Origin: an uncultured Rhodopila sp.
GTDB lineage: Bacteria > Pseudomonadota > Alphaproteobacteria > Acetobacterales > Acetobacteraceae
DNA length: 64,000 bases
Assembly: GCF_903944925.1 (NCBI RefSeq)
Contig: NZ_CAJATU010000122.1
Span: 1 to 64,000 of the forward strand
Reading direction: 5' to 3'
The position numbers and the translations under genes were made by a program. The notes below the pieces were generated by a model, which saw only the letters and a program-made list of their open reading frames with translations, searched no databases and was not told the DNA's origin. Positions within the stretch are counted from its first letter, which is position 1. Each line of letters opens with the position of its first letter. This document shows positions 15,980 through 24,046 of the stretch, piece by piece.

Positions 15980-17893
15980 TCACGCCCGCACCTCTCCGGC
16001 CGAACCGTCGATGTTGTGTTCGAACTCGGGAATCAGGCGGCCCAGCAAGGTCAGCGCCAGCTTGACCTGGCCGCCGCGGCAGGCGCTGGCGATTTCCTCG
16101 ATGGCGCGGCCGACGATGGCGGGATCGGCGGTGCGGGGGGAGGCCATCAGCAGCCCGGCATACCCTGTCGGCTCGGGGGGTTCCTTGCCGTGGAACAGTT
16201 CCTCGAACAGCTTTTCGCCGGGGCGCAGGCCGGTGAAGCGGATTTCGATGTCCTGCTCCGGCTGTAATCCGGCGAGGCGGATGATCTGGCGGGCGAGGTC
16301 GACGATCTTCACCGGCTCGCCCATGTCCAGCACGAAGATGCCGCCGTTCTCCCCCGACGGCAGCGCCGCGCCGTTCACCCCGAGCACGCTGGCCTGCAGC
16401 ACCAGGCCGACGGCCTCGCGCACCGTCATGAAGTAGCGTTGCATGTCGGGATGCGTAACGGTCAGCGGGCCGCCACGGGCCAACTGGCGCTGGAACAGCG
16501 GCACCACGGAGCCGGTGCTGCCGAGCACATTGCCGAACCGCACGGTGATGCAGCGCATCCCCTGCTGCGCGGTCCGCGCCGAGATATCCAGCGCCTGGCA
16601 GTACATCTCCGCCAGCCGCTTCGACGCGCCCATGACGCTGGTCGGGTTCACCGCCTTGTCGGTGGAGATCAGCACCATCGCCAGTGCACCCACGGCCTTG
16701 GCGGCATCGGCGACGTGGCGGGTGCCGGCGGCGTTGGTGGCCATGCCCTCCAGCGGGTTGGCCTCCACCATCGGCACGTGCTTCAGCGCGGCGGCGTGGA
16801 ACACCAGCTCTGGCCGGTATTCCTCGAACACCGCGCGGATGCGGGATTCGTCGCGGATGTCGGCGATCAGGGCGCGGCGGTTGACGCCGGGGTGGGTCTC
16901 CGCCAGCTCCAGATCGATCTGCCACAGCGCGTATTCGCCGTTATCGAGCAGGATCAAGGTGCCGGGGCCGAAGGCGGCGACCTGGCGGGCGAGTTCGCTG
17001 CCAATGGTGCCGCCCGCGCCGGTGACAATGACGCGCCGCCCCTGGATCAGCCGCGCCATGCCGTCGCGGTCGAGCGGGACCTGCGGGCGGTTGAGCAGGT
17101 CCTCGATCGCGACGGGGCGGAGTTCGACGGGGCGCGGCTTGTCGCTGTGATCCGCCAGCGCGGTGGGGCGCGGCGCCTGGCGGACCTGCAGGCCGAAGCG
17201 GTCAGCCTCCGCCACCACGCGAACCAGGCGGGCGCCGGCCAGTTCGGGGGTGACGAAGACCAGGGTGCCGGGCAGGCGGTCCTCGTTGCGGAGCTGCTCC
17301 AGCACGCTGGCGGCGTCGTCGAGCGAGCCGAGGATGCGGTAGCCCTGGATGCGGCGGCCGGTTTGGCGGTCGGAGGAGGCGAGCAGGCCCTCCACCCGGA
17401 AGAGTTGCCGCCGATCGCGGGCCAGGGCGCGGATGAAGAGATCGGCGTCCTCGATGCTGCCGGCGAGCAGGATGGTGGCGTTGGTTTCCACCGGCCGGGC
17501 GGCGGGGCGGCCGCGGCGCCAGCGGTAGAAGACGCGGGGGGCGCCTAGCAGGGCGAGCAGGGTGAGGGCGAGGATGACGGGGAAGGCCGGGTTGGGCTGG
17601 TTGATGCCGGCGAGCGTGGTGGCGCCGGCGAACAGGGCGGCACCGAGGGCGGCACTGGCGGCGACGGTGAACAGGTCGCCGATGGCGGCGAAGCGCCAGT
17701 ATTGCAGGGAGAGGCGGAACGGGATGCCGGCGATCAGCAGGGCGGCGGCGCCGAGGGGGATGGTCCAGAGCGGGTGGTACGGAGGCACGGCCGGGTCGGC
17801 GAGGAACCTCGCCACCGGCACGGAGAGAGCCGCCATGCCGCCGTCGAGGACGACATTGACGGCGATGCGAATCAGGGAACGCGCCGCGGCCAT
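15980..17893 (-). CDS. Membrane-bound UDP-sugar 4,6-dehydratase (PglF/WbpM/CapD family)
   Basis: A 637-residue protein with four predicted N-terminal membrane helices (about 10-30, 42-62, 72-95, 102-122). A CoA-binding-like Rossmann region follows (140-245), then an extended SDR catalytic domain with TGAGGTIGSE at 291-300. The catalytic segment NPTSVMGASKRLAEMYCQ carries Met in place of the usual SDR Tyr with the Lys kept, as is standard for PglF/WbpM. The enzyme converts UDP-GlcNAc-type substrates to 4-keto-6-deoxy sugars at the inner membrane. Length and domain order are normal for the long form. The downstream sugar aminotransferase probably uses its product. The N-terminus MAAARSLIRIAVNVVLDGG is consistent with the annotated start. 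Confidence 0.92.
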   Translation of the reverse strand: MAAARSLIRIAVNVVLDGGMAALSVPVARFLADPAVPPYHPLWTIPLGAAALLIAGIPFRLSLQYWRFAAIGDLFTVAASAALGAALFAGATTLAGINQPNPAFPVILALTLLALLGAPRVFYRWRRGRPAARPVETNATILLAGSIEDADLFIRALARDRRQLFRVEGLLASSDRQTGRRIQGYRILGSLDDAASVLEQLRNEDRLPGTLVFVTPELAGARLVRVVAEADRFGLQVRQAPRPTALADHSDKPRPVELRPVAIEDLLNRPQVPLDRDGMARLIQGRRVIVTGAGGTIGSELARQVAAFGPGTLILLDNGEYALWQIDLELAETHPGVNRRALIADIRDESRIRAVFEEYRPELVFHAAALKHVPMVEANPLEGMATNAAGTRHVADAAKAVGALAMVLISTDKAVNPTSVMGASKRLAEMYCQALDISARTAQQGMRCITVRFGNVLGSTGSVVPLFQRQLARGGPLTVTHPDMQRYFMTVREAVGLVLQASVLGVNGAALPSGENGGIFVLDMGEPVKIVDLARQIIRLAGLQPEQDIEIRFTGLRPGEKLFEELFHGKEPPEPTGYAGLLMASPRTADPAIVGRAIEEIASACRGGQVKLALTLLGRLIPEFEHNIDGSAGEVRA

Positions 17894-18215
17894 GGGCGGG
17901 GGTATAGCGCGGGTGGGGTTGGGGGGATAGCGGGGTGTGGGGGTGGCGGGGATGTTGAGGCAGACTGGGCTACCGCAGTTTTATATCCGCAAGCTGCGAC
18001 GTATCGTACTCTCAACAGGCAGCGGCGTATCGAAAGCTCAACTTGAACGGTTGTTGAGAAATTCATGGCTCCGCCAGCGGTTCGGAAAAAACGGCATCCA
18101 TGCGGGTTTGACAGGATCTCACGAAACCGCGAGAAGCGGGTATATGCAGGTAGCGAGGTAGGATCTGGTTCGGGTTTCTATCCTGCCGATTTAGGGACGA
18201 AGGAAAGAGCTTTCG
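17894..18215. other. Intergenic stretch without a recognised gene
   Basis: This 322-bp region marks the change from high-GC core genes to the lower-GC accessory block. I see no tRNA, integrase site or convincing promoter; AAGGAAAGAG at 18200-18209 is the ribosome binding site of the next gene. Confidence 0.5.
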
Positions 18216-18476
18216 ATGAGTGAGGTACACAGTTTGCTCGTGGAATGTCCAATCGGACCCGGGGAGCCGATTAAGGCTGCCAAACTTGCACCATTTGATC
18301 TTCAAACTTCCGCCAAAGCACTGTTCACCGACCCGGCGAAGCTGCCGTGCCCCGCTCTGGCGCGAATTGTAACCCGAAGCAACGGCATCGCTGAAATCAT
18401 GCTGCTCTTTGGTGGCAAAGAGCATGGCAATGAGATCGGGCTCGGAGAAGTCGAGCGGATCGACCAAGGCGATTAA
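18216..18476 (+). CDS. Small hypothetical protein of the low-GC operon (86 aa)
   Basis: An 86-residue protein (MSEVHSLLVECPIGPGEP..) with no motif I recognise, no signal peptide and no membrane segment; one Cys sits near each half (VECPIG, LPCPAL). A strong ribosome binding site (AAGGAAAGAG, 6 nt before the ATG) supports translation. It is followed after 30 bp by the proline-rich membrane protein, so it probably opens a three-gene operon. An opposite-strand frame over the same DNA lacks comparable initiation signals and is considered a shadow. Confidence 0.55.
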   Translation: MSEVHSLLVECPIGPGEPIKAAKLAPFDLQTSAKALFTDPAKLPCPALARIVTRSNGIAEIMLLFGGKEHGNEIGLGEVERIDQGD

Positions 18477-18506
18477 AAAAATTCTCGACGCTCAAGGAAA
18501 CTCAAC

Positions 18507-18971
18507 GTGGAGACATTGCCAATCGGTTTAAAGCTTATTTTGATATTCATCACCTTGGGCAGCGCTGCGTCCACGGGCACTCTTGAAACCCACATGGGAA
18601 AATTCTGGACCAGGGTATTCTTAATTTGCACGGTGATTATGACCGTTTGTTCGTTCGTGGGCAGTTCTCCCCTGGAGCTCGCTGATTATGCCCTGACCGA
18701 TCTTAAGAAGTATTTTGCTCCCGTTCCTACAATCACAACTCCGCAGCCACATCCAGATCCGACCCCTCTCCTGCCAAAACCCCAAAATCCTCCTCTGACA
18801 GCGCAGTCGCCCCAAATCCGGCGAACACAGCCTGAAGCACCTAAAAAGACCGCGATAATTCCAGATGGTGCGCATGCACCGATACGCCCGTTAACGGCTC
18901 AGGGACCACCGCCCGCCGCCCCGCAAAGGCGTTGCACGAACGTCGGCGGGGTAAGTTTTTGCGAGGATTAA
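18507..18971 (+). CDS. Hypothetical membrane protein with proline-rich tail
   Basis: A 154-residue protein starting at GTG 18507 (AAGGAAA 6 nt upstream). Two hydrophobic segments (about residues 5-23 and 34-51) are followed by a soluble region of repeated Pro/Gln/Thr (PQPHPDPTPLLPKPQNPP), then a short end with two cysteines (RRCTNVGGVSFCED). The topology suggests inner-membrane anchoring with an extended tail and a disulfide-capable terminus. No homologue comes to mind. It stops immediately before the lipoprotein gene (TAA then ATG with no gap), indicating one translational unit. Base composition is lower in GC than the neighbours. Confidence 0.65.
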   Translation: METLPIGLKLILIFITLGSAASTGTLETHMGKFWTRVFLICTVIMTVCSFVGSSPLELADYALTDLKKYFAPVPTITTPQPHPDPTPLLPKPQNPPLTAQSPQIRRTQPEAPKKTAIIPDGAHAPIRPLTAQGPPPAAPQRRCTNVGGVSFCED

Positions 18972-19586
18972 ATGATGAGAAAAGTAATACCGGCGACTTG
19001 TGGACGGGTCGCAGGACTAGCGACATTCTTCCTCATCGGCTGCGCATCCGCGCCAGATGGCTATTCAAAGCCCGAGATCACGACGGTTACTCCGGGGCAA
19101 TCTCTCATCGCAATGTATAGCGTCGACTGGGCTGACGACGCCGGAAACAAACGGACTGATATCGGAATAGTCGTGTACGATGGACAAGAGATTTTCGTCG
19201 AAAATCCACTCCTGGAACAATCAAGTGGTGAAAAATCGGGCTATCGATCGATAGTCCTGCAAAACCCTGGCGACCGAAAATGCCTGGAGCAAGAGAACCC
19301 GCCACCCCGAAAGAGCGGCCCTGTTTCTGGCAAATTTAAGATGTGTGCGAACATATTAGGACGTGATAAAGATGAGTTTTTATTGCAACAAACTAGTTAT
19401 CTCGGAAATGTTTGGATGAGCCACGCCGTCCGGATTCGCTTTGGACTAAACTATTGCCAAATCAAGTTGGTGTCCGCCAAGAGGAATTTCCGCAACAGAC
19501 CCGACACCGTCTCTCATGCTGCAGAAACGACTAGCCAGAGGTGTATCTATTTCAACCGCACCAAACCCATCGATATTTTCAAATGA
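18972..19586 (+). CDS. Putative lipoprotein of unknown function
   Basis: A 204-residue protein with a signal sequence ending in a lipobox (TFFLIGCASAP, Cys24), so it should be lipid-anchored in the envelope. The mature part has no recognised domain; it contains cysteines in RKCLEQ, MCANIL, NYCQIK and QRCIYF that could form disulfides. Parts of the gene are A/T-rich, unlike the core genes. It directly abuts the proline-rich membrane protein. The stop codon lies exactly where a hicB remnant begins, so the 3' end may have been shaped by the recombination that brought this block in. Confidence 0.65.
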   Translation: MMRKVIPATCGRVAGLATFFLIGCASAPDGYSKPEITTVTPGQSLIAMYSVDWADDAGNKRTDIGIVVYDGQEIFVENPLLEQSSGEKSGYRSIVLQNPGDRKCLEQENPPPRKSGPVSGKFKMCANILGRDKDEFLLQQTSYLGNVWMSHAVRIRFGLNYCQIKLVSAKRNFRNRPDTVSHAAETTSQRCIYFNRTKPIDIFK

Positions 19587-19968
19587 CCTGTCGCATCTGG
19601 CCGCCGAACCCGGCGACGCGATGACCGGCATCCGCGACCTGACCCGGGACGTGGCCCGGGACATGCGCGCGAACGGCGAATCCGTCCCGGAGCCGCTGTC
19701 GTCCAAAACCTGATCCGGCACGTTCATCGTGCACATCCCGCCCGAGCCGCATCGCCGCCCGGGCATCGAAGCGGCGGAGGCGCAGGTCAGCCTCAACCGG
19801 CTCATCAGCCACCGGCTGTCACTAACCGCCACGGACCCCGCCCCGCCCGGCGCAGCGCCGAAGCCTCAACCGGCTCCCGGGCCAAAGCGCAAAAAGGCAG
19901 AACACCCGGGAATAGCAGACAACGCCGCACCGGCGAGGCTGCGGAAAACACCCCGCCCCGCCGCCTAA
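19585..19968 (+). pseudogene. Truncated hicB-type antitoxin with an internal stop
   Basis: Translated straight through, the frame reads DLTRDVARDMRANGE, EPLSSKT, stop, SGTFIVHIPPEPHRRP, GIEAAEAQVSLNRLISHRLS. That is the C-terminal half of a HicB antitoxin: end of the ferredoxin-like domain, then the 'Y-SGxFxVRxPPELHRRL' ribbon-helix-helix. The TGA at 19711-19713 stands where the family has a Tyr codon, PPELHRRL has decayed to PPEPHRRP, and the N-terminal domain is missing at the junction with the lipoprotein gene. A proline-rich tail runs to TAA 19968. The nearby HicA-like gene lies on the opposite strand, so this is not an ordinary hicAB pair. Confidence 0.7.
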
Positions 19969-20228
19969 ACCGTCTGCAAATGGCCGTTCCTGGCTGCCTT
20001 CGCCAACCTGGCCTCAAACGCCGCTTCCGTGGCGATGCCGAAATTGGCGATCTGGCGGGCGGCCGTGACGACGTAAGTCGGACGAACCTTCCCTTCGGCG
20101 TTTGGTGCCGTCAACACCAGCCCGGTTTTCGGATGCCGGAAGATCACATGGCCGCCGCTTGGATCGGATACGAAGCCGAGCCCGGTTAGCGTGTCCCGGA
20201 GTTGCGCGAACGTCACCGGCTGAGTCAT
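19965..20228 (-). CDS. HicA-like (YcfA-type) small RNA-binding/toxin-like protein
   Basis: An 87-residue protein: FAQLRDTLTGLGF, then DPSGGHVIFRHPKTG, then a C-terminal PTYVVTAARQIANFGI. The G-G-H-V-I-F-R-H-P block with its central His is the hallmark of the HicA double-stranded-RNA-binding fold, whose members are mRNA interferases. It is longer than a minimal HicA (about 60 residues) and the C-terminal part is unusual. GAGGTAAGAC precedes the ATG. The gene begins inside the open frame of the upstream DUF4365-type gene and has no intact hicB next to it on the same strand. It may be a solitary toxin-like gene or part of a different two-gene unit. Confidence 0.65.
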   Translation of the reverse strand: MTQPVTFAQLRDTLTGLGFVSDPSGGHVIFRHPKTGLVLTAPNAEGKVRPTYVVTAARQIANFGIATEAAFEARLAKAARNGHLQTV

Positions 20229-20704
20229 GTCTTACCTCTACCATCTGCCTCAGAACCGCGTTCTTGGCGGCACGCCAACCTTGAATTGCCTCCACGTCAA
20301 CCTCTCTGCCCGGAAGGCGAACCTCAACCGAGGCCCCTGCCATTGTAGCCGATGAGATGCCGGCCCGGGCAAAATATTGCTGCAGATAGATCGCGTAGGC
20401 CTTGCAGGCCGCAGCATCGAAAACCATAAGATAGGCCGGCAACGGTTCGCTCTCCCGGGTCAGAATGTCCCGCTTGCTGATGCGAAATTTGATCTCGCCC
20501 GTCGCCGGGTCAACCCTCGGCATGTCCGTGGCCTTGATCTGAACGAAGATGCTGCCGTTCTCGTAGCGTCCCGCTTCGTCGAATGTAATGACGCTGTAGG
20601 TCGTATCCGTAATCGGCGTTCGTCTGCTCGACTGTGAACCCGCACGACACAATCAGGAAGGCCAGATGATGCAGGCTCATGTCAGCAATGACATGCGCCC
20701 TCAC
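20014..20704 (-). pseudogene. DUF4365-type gene, frameshifted
   Basis: Two overlapping frames together rebuild one protein. The first (from ATG 20704) gives MSLHHLAFLIVSCGFTVEQ and NADYGYDL, and the second continues SVITFDEAGRYENGSIFVQI, KATDMP, ISKRDI, PAYLMVFDAAACKAYAIYLQ. This is the DUF4365 layout (nuclease-like D-Y-G-x-D-L and Q-x-K). The frame switch falls at about 20598, where one base must be removed from CTACAGC to join them. Past about 20220 the second frame overlaps the HicA-like gene and no longer looks like protein, so the natural end is also unclear. DUF4365 proteins often occur in defence or accessory islands; this one is probably inactive unless the shift is a sequencing error. 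Confidence 0.6.
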
Positions 20705-21018
20705 CGAGTCTTTCGCGATGTCATCAGGTGCTCGTGCCCCTTACGAAAGACCCCGCCGATCGCAGCGGCCACGATAGAACAATAAGTATGGGTTCGCATA
20801 TATTCGCGCGAACCGCAATTACTCGGCGCGCGGGCGCTCGGCAACATCCTTTGATCCGGACCGATTTGGAATTGGAGCGGCGGCCCAATGTCGGCGACCG
20901 TCCTGTTACTCGGCTGGCGGGGGAACCGGCAGAGACGATATAAGCTCAGCAAGCCCGAGACCGCGCAGCACGCGCGCTTCGCAGGGCGGTTCGGCACGAC
21001 CGCTGACAAGGAGGTCCC
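20705..21018. other. Intergenic stretch with a small palindrome
   Basis: No gene is supported here. GGTTCGC (20791-20797) and GCGAACC (20808-20814) form an inverted repeat around an A/T-rich centre and could be an operator for either neighbour. AAGGAGGTCCC ahead of 21019 is the ribosome binding site of the DUF29 gene. Confidence 0.4.
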
Positions 21019-21450
21019 ATGAGCGATCTTTACGACCGTGACTTCTACGCCTGGGCCAACGAACAGGCCGCCCTGCTCCGAGCGGGCGCGCTGGCGGCGG
21101 CCGACATCGACCATATCGCGGAGGAGATCGAGACCTTGGGCCGCAGCGAAAAACGCGAACTGGTGAGCCGATTGGAAGTGCTTCTGCTGCACCTGCTGAA
21201 ATGGCGCTTCCAGCCGGAGCGCCGCGGCAAGTCGTGGGAAGTCCGTATCTTCAACACCCGCGATGCGCTGGCGGTGCATATGGCCGATAATCCCAGCCTG
21301 AAATCGGTGCTGCCCGAATCCGTGGCGACGGCCTATCGCCGGGCACGCCGGAGCGCGAGTCTCGAGACCGGCCTGCCGGATAGCGTTTTCCCCCTGGAAT
21401 GCCCGTGGACCTTCGACGAGGCGATGGAGAGTGATATCGGCGAGCCATGA
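21019..21450 (+). CDS. DUF29 family protein
   Basis: A 143-residue DUF29 protein, recognised from DLYDRDFYAWANEQAALLRAG at the start, IAEEIETLGRSEKRELVSRL, LLLHLLKWRFQPERR, and ending CPWTFDEAME. DUF29 proteins are all-helical, common in alphaproteobacteria and cyanobacteria, often in multiple copies and near mobile or toxin-antitoxin-like genes; no biochemical role is established. A near-perfect Shine-Dalgarno (AAGGAGG) precedes ATG 21019. Full length for the family. Confidence 0.92.
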   Translation: MSDLYDRDFYAWANEQAALLRAGALAAADIDHIAEEIETLGRSEKRELVSRLEVLLLHLLKWRFQPERRGKSWEVRIFNTRDALAVHMADNPSLKSVLPESVATAYRRARRSASLETGLPDSVFPLECPWTFDEAMESDIGEP

Positions 21451-21637
21451 CATCACGCGCCCGGGGCGCTCCGCCTCGCGGGTCCGGAGGCGGCCCTTCA
21501 CCCAATCCCGCCTGAGCGAAGCGCGGACGTAAGAAGGCGCCCGCCAACAGCCCTTGGGCAGCAGCCGCCAACCCCTTCGATGCGGCAGCCTCCAACGCAG
21601 CGCCGCGGTAAGAACGAAGCAGCGCAAGAGAAAGACC

Positions 21638-21863
21638 ATGCCGCACGACGCGACAGCCGTCCCCGTCCTGACCCGCTTTCGCACCGCTGTCAGCAACCTC
21701 TACGCCGATCGGCTGGCCGTGCGGCAAATTCCCCGGCACCACGCCGGAGGAAATGCTGGCCGAGATCACCCGCCACAGGCGGTCCACCGCGGAAGAATTT
21801 CAGGTTTTGGCGACCGAGCAGCCAATCGATGTGCGTGTTTGCACCGCCGCATCCGCGCCATGA
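21638..21863 (+). pseudogene. Nucleotidyltransferase-like gene fragment joined to a second fragment
   Basis: ATG 21638 begins VPVLTRFRTAVSNLYADRLA, typical of the first helix of small MNT nucleotidyltransferases, but the expected GSRARG motif never appears. From about 21719 another frame reads GKFPGTTPEEMLAEITRHRR, STAEEFQVLATEQPIDV, and stops at TGA 21861. The second piece looks like real protein but I cannot name it. A deletion that removed the catalytic part of the first gene would explain both. Confidence 0.45.
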
Positions 21864-22249
21864 TCGAGGAGGCCGAGACCTTCATCGCCAGGCTGCCGAG
21901 CGACGCCGTCGGCGTGATCTTCCCGGACGGCGACAAGCCAGTGCAGCCGGACCCGGGCGCACTCGACAGGTATCAGCGCAAACCCGGTGCGCCGCCCGGC
22001 CTCTGGCCTTCGTCGCCGGAGATTACCCGCGCAATGCTCGAACGCTACGGCAAACCGATCCTCTGGCCCCACCGGCCTCGCAACCGACCGCAGCAGAGCC
22101 CGAGTCTCCGCCGTCACCGGTCCCGCCCGGTGCCCCGGCATCTGCCGCGCGTTCGCATGTATTACCTCCACCAGCGCCGCATATCTGTCCACCCCGAGCC
22201 ACCGCATCGCCTCCGCGTGAGGTCAGAGCCATCCAGTTGCCCCCGGTAG
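21860..22249 (+). CDS. Hypothetical protein, possibly decaying (first ~75 residues protein-like)
   Basis: ATG 21860 overlaps the stop of the preceding fragment (ATGA). The product opens MIEEAETFIARLPSDAVGVI, FPDGDKPVQPDPGALDRYQR and SPEITRAMLERYG, which reads as a genuine acidic small protein. Beyond that the frame turns into Arg/Pro/His-rich sequence that resembles non-coding translation up to the stop at 22247-22249. I do not recognise a family. The coupled start suggests it was once the second gene of a two-gene unit with the fragment upstream. No other gene is seen from 22250 to 22451. Confidence 0.4.
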   Translation: MIEEAETFIARLPSDAVGVIFPDGDKPVQPDPGALDRYQRKPGAPPGLWPSSPEITRAMLERYGKPILWPHRPRNRPQQSPSLRRHRSRPVPRHLPRVRMYYLHQRRISVHPEPPHRLRVRSEPSSCPR

Positions 22250-22451
22250 CGGCAAAGGAAAGCCGATCTCGCCGCCGATCACGCTCCCCGCTACGCCAGG
22301 TCGAGGGAGAGTCCCAGTCTCGTGAGCCCGGCCCGCGCTGTGTCCGCCTCCATGGCATACCCGTTGCACTACAACGGAGGCCGGGCGCGATGGCTCCCCC
22401 CAGCAGGCGTGGCTCCCGGTGCGCCACGCTGCGGAGTGTGAAGGACCCTCA

Positions 22452-23924
22452 ATGAGCGACATAAGCTTGGACCCAGGCGGCACCGGGGAGATGCCCGGCA
22501 CACAGCACTGGCCCGCCGACTACAGCCCGCGGCTGACCAACGAGGATCTGGCGCCGCTGCGCGACCAATCCTGGGGCGCGTACAATATTTTTGCATTCTG
22601 GATGTCCGATGTGCACAGCGTCGGAGGCTACATCACCGCGGGCAGCCTGTTCGCACTTGGGCTGCAAAGCTGGCAGGTGTTGGTTTCATTGTTGATCGGC
22701 ATCATGATCGTGCAGTTCTTCTGCAACCTGATCGCCAAGCCCAGCCAGACGGTGGGCGCACCGTATCCGGTGGTGTGCAGGGCGCCGTTTGGAGTTTTAG
22801 GCGCCAATATCCCGGCGATCATTCGCGGCGCGATCGCGCTCGCCTGGTACGGTATCCAAACGTATCTCGCATCGGCCGCATTGCTGATCGCATTCCTGCG
22901 ATTTTTCCCCGATCTGGCGCCCTATGCCGACGTCGCGCGGCACGGTTTCGCCGGACTTTCCACCCTGGGGTGGGCGGCATTCATGACCCTGTGGGTGCTG
23001 CAAGCCATCGTGTTCTGGCACGGAATGGAGAGTATTCGCCGATTTATCGACTGGGCCGGCCCGGCGGTTTATGTCGTCATGATCATCCTCGCCATCTACC
23101 TCGTGGCGAAAGCCGGGATCGGCAATATCGGCCTGACGCTCGGCACTGTGAAGTACACCGGTTGGGCGTCCGCCGGAGTCATGCTCAACGCGATCGCGCT
23201 GGTGGTTTCCTACTTCTCCGGTCCGATGCTCAACTTTGGTGATTTCTCCCGCTACGGGCGAAGCTTTGGCGCGGTGAAGACCGGGAACTTCTGGGGATTG
23301 CCAGTCAACTTCCTCGGCTTTTCTTTGCTGACGGTGATCACCACGGCGGCGACGCTGCCGGTGTTCGGGACCCTGATAACCGATCCGGTGGAAACCGTCG
23401 GCCGTCTCGACAGCACGGCGGCGGTGATCCTGGGCACTGTGACATTCGCGATCGCCACGATCGGGATCAACATTGTCGCCAATTTCGTTTCTCCCGCATT
23501 CGACTTTTCCAACGTCGCGCCGAGTTACATCAGTTGGCGAACCGGCGGCATGATCGCGGCGGTCGGGTCGATCTTTCTCACTCCCTGGAACCTCTACCGC
23601 AGTCCGGAGGTGATCCATTATACGCTCGACATCCTGGGGTCGTTCATCGGGCCGTTGTTCGGTATTCTGATCGCCGATTTCTACATTGCGAAGCGGCAGC
23701 GCCTGGATGTCGATTCGCTGTACTCCATGAATCCGGCCGGACGCTATTGGTATAACGGCGGCTACAACCGCGCCGCGATCATCGCGCTGATCCCGGCGGC
23801 GCTGGTGCCGATCATCTGTGTGCTGACACCCGGCCTTGGAACCCTGGCGAACTTCACCTGGTTCATCGGCGTAGCAATCGGCTTTGCCATCTACGTTACG
23901 ATCGGGCCGCGCGAGCATACCTGA
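22452..23924 (+). CDS. NCS1-family nucleobase/hydantoin/allantoin permease
   Basis: A 490-residue inner-membrane transporter with about 12 hydrophobic segments. NCS1 landmarks are LAPLRDQSWGAYNIFAFWMS, DVHSVGGYITAGSLFALGL, PSQTVGAPYPVVCRAPFG, IRGAIALAWYGIQTYLASAA and FGDFSRYGRS. The sequence is closest, as I recall, to PucI-type allantoin and uracil/cytosine permeases; the substrate cannot be fixed by eye and no purine or pyrimidine catabolic gene lies alongside. ATG 22452 follows AAGGA; the frame upstream (from 22419) adds residues without similarity. It is a single-gene unit followed by a 362-bp gap. Confidence 0.9.
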   Translation: MSDISLDPGGTGEMPGTQHWPADYSPRLTNEDLAPLRDQSWGAYNIFAFWMSDVHSVGGYITAGSLFALGLQSWQVLVSLLIGIMIVQFFCNLIAKPSQTVGAPYPVVCRAPFGVLGANIPAIIRGAIALAWYGIQTYLASAALLIAFLRFFPDLAPYADVARHGFAGLSTLGWAAFMTLWVLQAIVFWHGMESIRRFIDWAGPAVYVVMIILAIYLVAKAGIGNIGLTLGTVKYTGWASAGVMLNAIALVVSYFSGPMLNFGDFSRYGRSFGAVKTGNFWGLPVNFLGFSLLTVITTAATLPVFGTLITDPVETVGRLDSTAAVILGTVTFAIATIGINIVANFVSPAFDFSNVAPSYISWRTGGMIAAVGSIFLTPWNLYRSPEVIHYTLDILGSFIGPLFGILIADFYIAKRQRLDVDSLYSMNPAGRYWYNGGYNRAAIIALIPAALVPIICVLTPGLGTLANFTWFIGVAIGFAIYVTIGPREHT

Positions 23925-24046
23925 TCCCGGAACGATTAGCCGCTGCGCCGGGGCGGACCATAGCCGCCCCGACTCGCCCCCGCAGCCTGCGAGACCGCCT
24001 GCCGAATCGTCTCCCCTGCGATTTATTGCCAACTCGATCGCTTGCT

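Noticed and set aside
18063-18467. A 134-codon minus-strand frame opposite the first gene of the low-GC operon
   Set aside because: No ribosome binding site or domain, while the plus-strand gene has good initiation signals and operon context.
20701-21787. Minus-strand frames opposite the DUF29 gene
   Set aside because: Shadows of a clear DUF29 protein.
21580-22455. A 291-codon plus-strand frame before the NCS1 permease
   Set aside because: Pro/Arg/Ser-rich composition without domains; the neighbouring frame contains the only protein-like segments.
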